From positions 62,001-126,000 of the forward strand of contig JANSXT010000015.1 of NCBI GenBank assembly GCA_024742765.1: 64,000 bases of DNA, read 5' to 3'. Under the pieces are notes generated by a model. The model saw only the letters and a list, made by a program, of their open reading frames with translations, was not told the DNA's origin and made no database searches. How positions within the stretch are numbered: the first letter of the stretch is position 1; each line of letters starts with the position of its first letter. Below are positions 63,964 to 64,000 of this stretch, in pieces. A program made the position numbers and the translations under genes. Origin of the DNA: Phyllobacteriaceae bacterium (GTDB taxonomy: Bacteria > Pseudomonadota > Alphaproteobacteria > Rhizobiales > Rhizobiaceae).

Positions 63964-64000
63964 TCAGTTGACCGCGCCGGCCACATTGCCTGCGGCCTGC
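63964..64000 (-). CDS. Possible 3' end of a gene cut by the window edge
   Basis: On the minus strand the last 37 bases read in one frame as an 11-residue Ala/Gly-rich ending, QAAGNVAGAVN, then TGA (63966-63964). This is too short to identify; the DUF3883 gene is convergent with it, leaving 35 bp between. Confidence 0.25.
   Translation of the reverse strand, partial: QAAGNVAGAVN

Overview
This 64 kb window is GC-rich (clearly above 60 % by eye) chromosomal DNA of an alphaproteobacterium, most likely of the order Hyphomicrobiales (Rhizobiales). The reasons are the dcw cell-wall/division cluster with tightly overlapping genes, the murA-DUF2948-hisD-UPF0262 and infA-maf-yacG groups typical of that order, a Porin_2-type outer-membrane porin, a DUF1344 protein, several TTAAC-rich regulatory regions including a CtrA-type box, and meso-DAP-type MurE. 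The species cannot be named from the sequence alone.

Layout. 0-10.1 kb: the dcw cluster on the minus strand, transcribed mraZ > rsmH > ftsL > ftsI > murE > murF > mraY > murD > ftsW, most junctions being 4-base overlaps. Upstream lies an exact 10-bp-periodic set of TGGG boxes (a MraZ operator). 10.5-13.4 kb: RNase P RNA (rnpB) with a recognisable promoter, a Gfo/Idh/MocA oxidoreductase, then yacG, maf and infA, all minus strand. 13.5-18.8 kb: a stretch of accessory genes (membrane protein, ASCH-like/winged-helix protein, CPA antiporter, Bcr/CflA-type drug exporter, VOC protein, AraC regulator) that separates infA from UPF0262-hisD-DUF2948-murA (18.8-22.5 kb). 23.2-25.2 kb: tRNA-Thr(GGT) followed directly by a lower-GC, probable type II restriction-modification pair.

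25.3-31.9 kb: an iron/phosphonate-type ABC importer whose ATPase gene is convergent to its binding protein and permease, then a phosphatase and synthase for glucosylglycerate (gpgP-gpgS). A glucosylglycerate phosphorylase-like GH13_18 enzyme at 37.9-39.8 kb would close the cycle for this compatible solute. 32.2-33.5 kb: small accessory genes, including a helix-turn-helix protein with a well-defined promoter/operator, translationally coupled to a two-TM protein. 33.7-37.8 kb: envelope genes, namely an OmpA-domain protein, a porin, and a three-gene operon of secreted curlin-repeat (amyloid-like) proteins behind an AT-rich control region.

39.8-44.0 kb: a three-gene minus-strand operon of a TPR/beta-barrel protein, a FecR-domain protein with a polyproline tract, and a CHASE2 adenylate/guanylate cyclase, which together look like an envelope-to-second-messenger signalling unit. 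44.3-57.6 kb: mostly metabolic and housekeeping genes (aspartate aminotransferase, two EAL proteins, GST, PQQ-type sugar dehydrogenase, HD nucleotidase, EamA transporter, enolase-superfamily enzyme, zinc alcohol dehydrogenase, YciA-type thioesterase, extensin-like lipoprotein). 57.9-61.0 kb: a DevBCA-type ABC exporter operon ending in a hairpin. 61.1-64 kb: a PRC-like secreted protein, a small lipoprotein, a zinc metallopeptidase and a DUF3883 nuclease-like gene. No CRISPR array, insertion sequence or prophage module was recognised.
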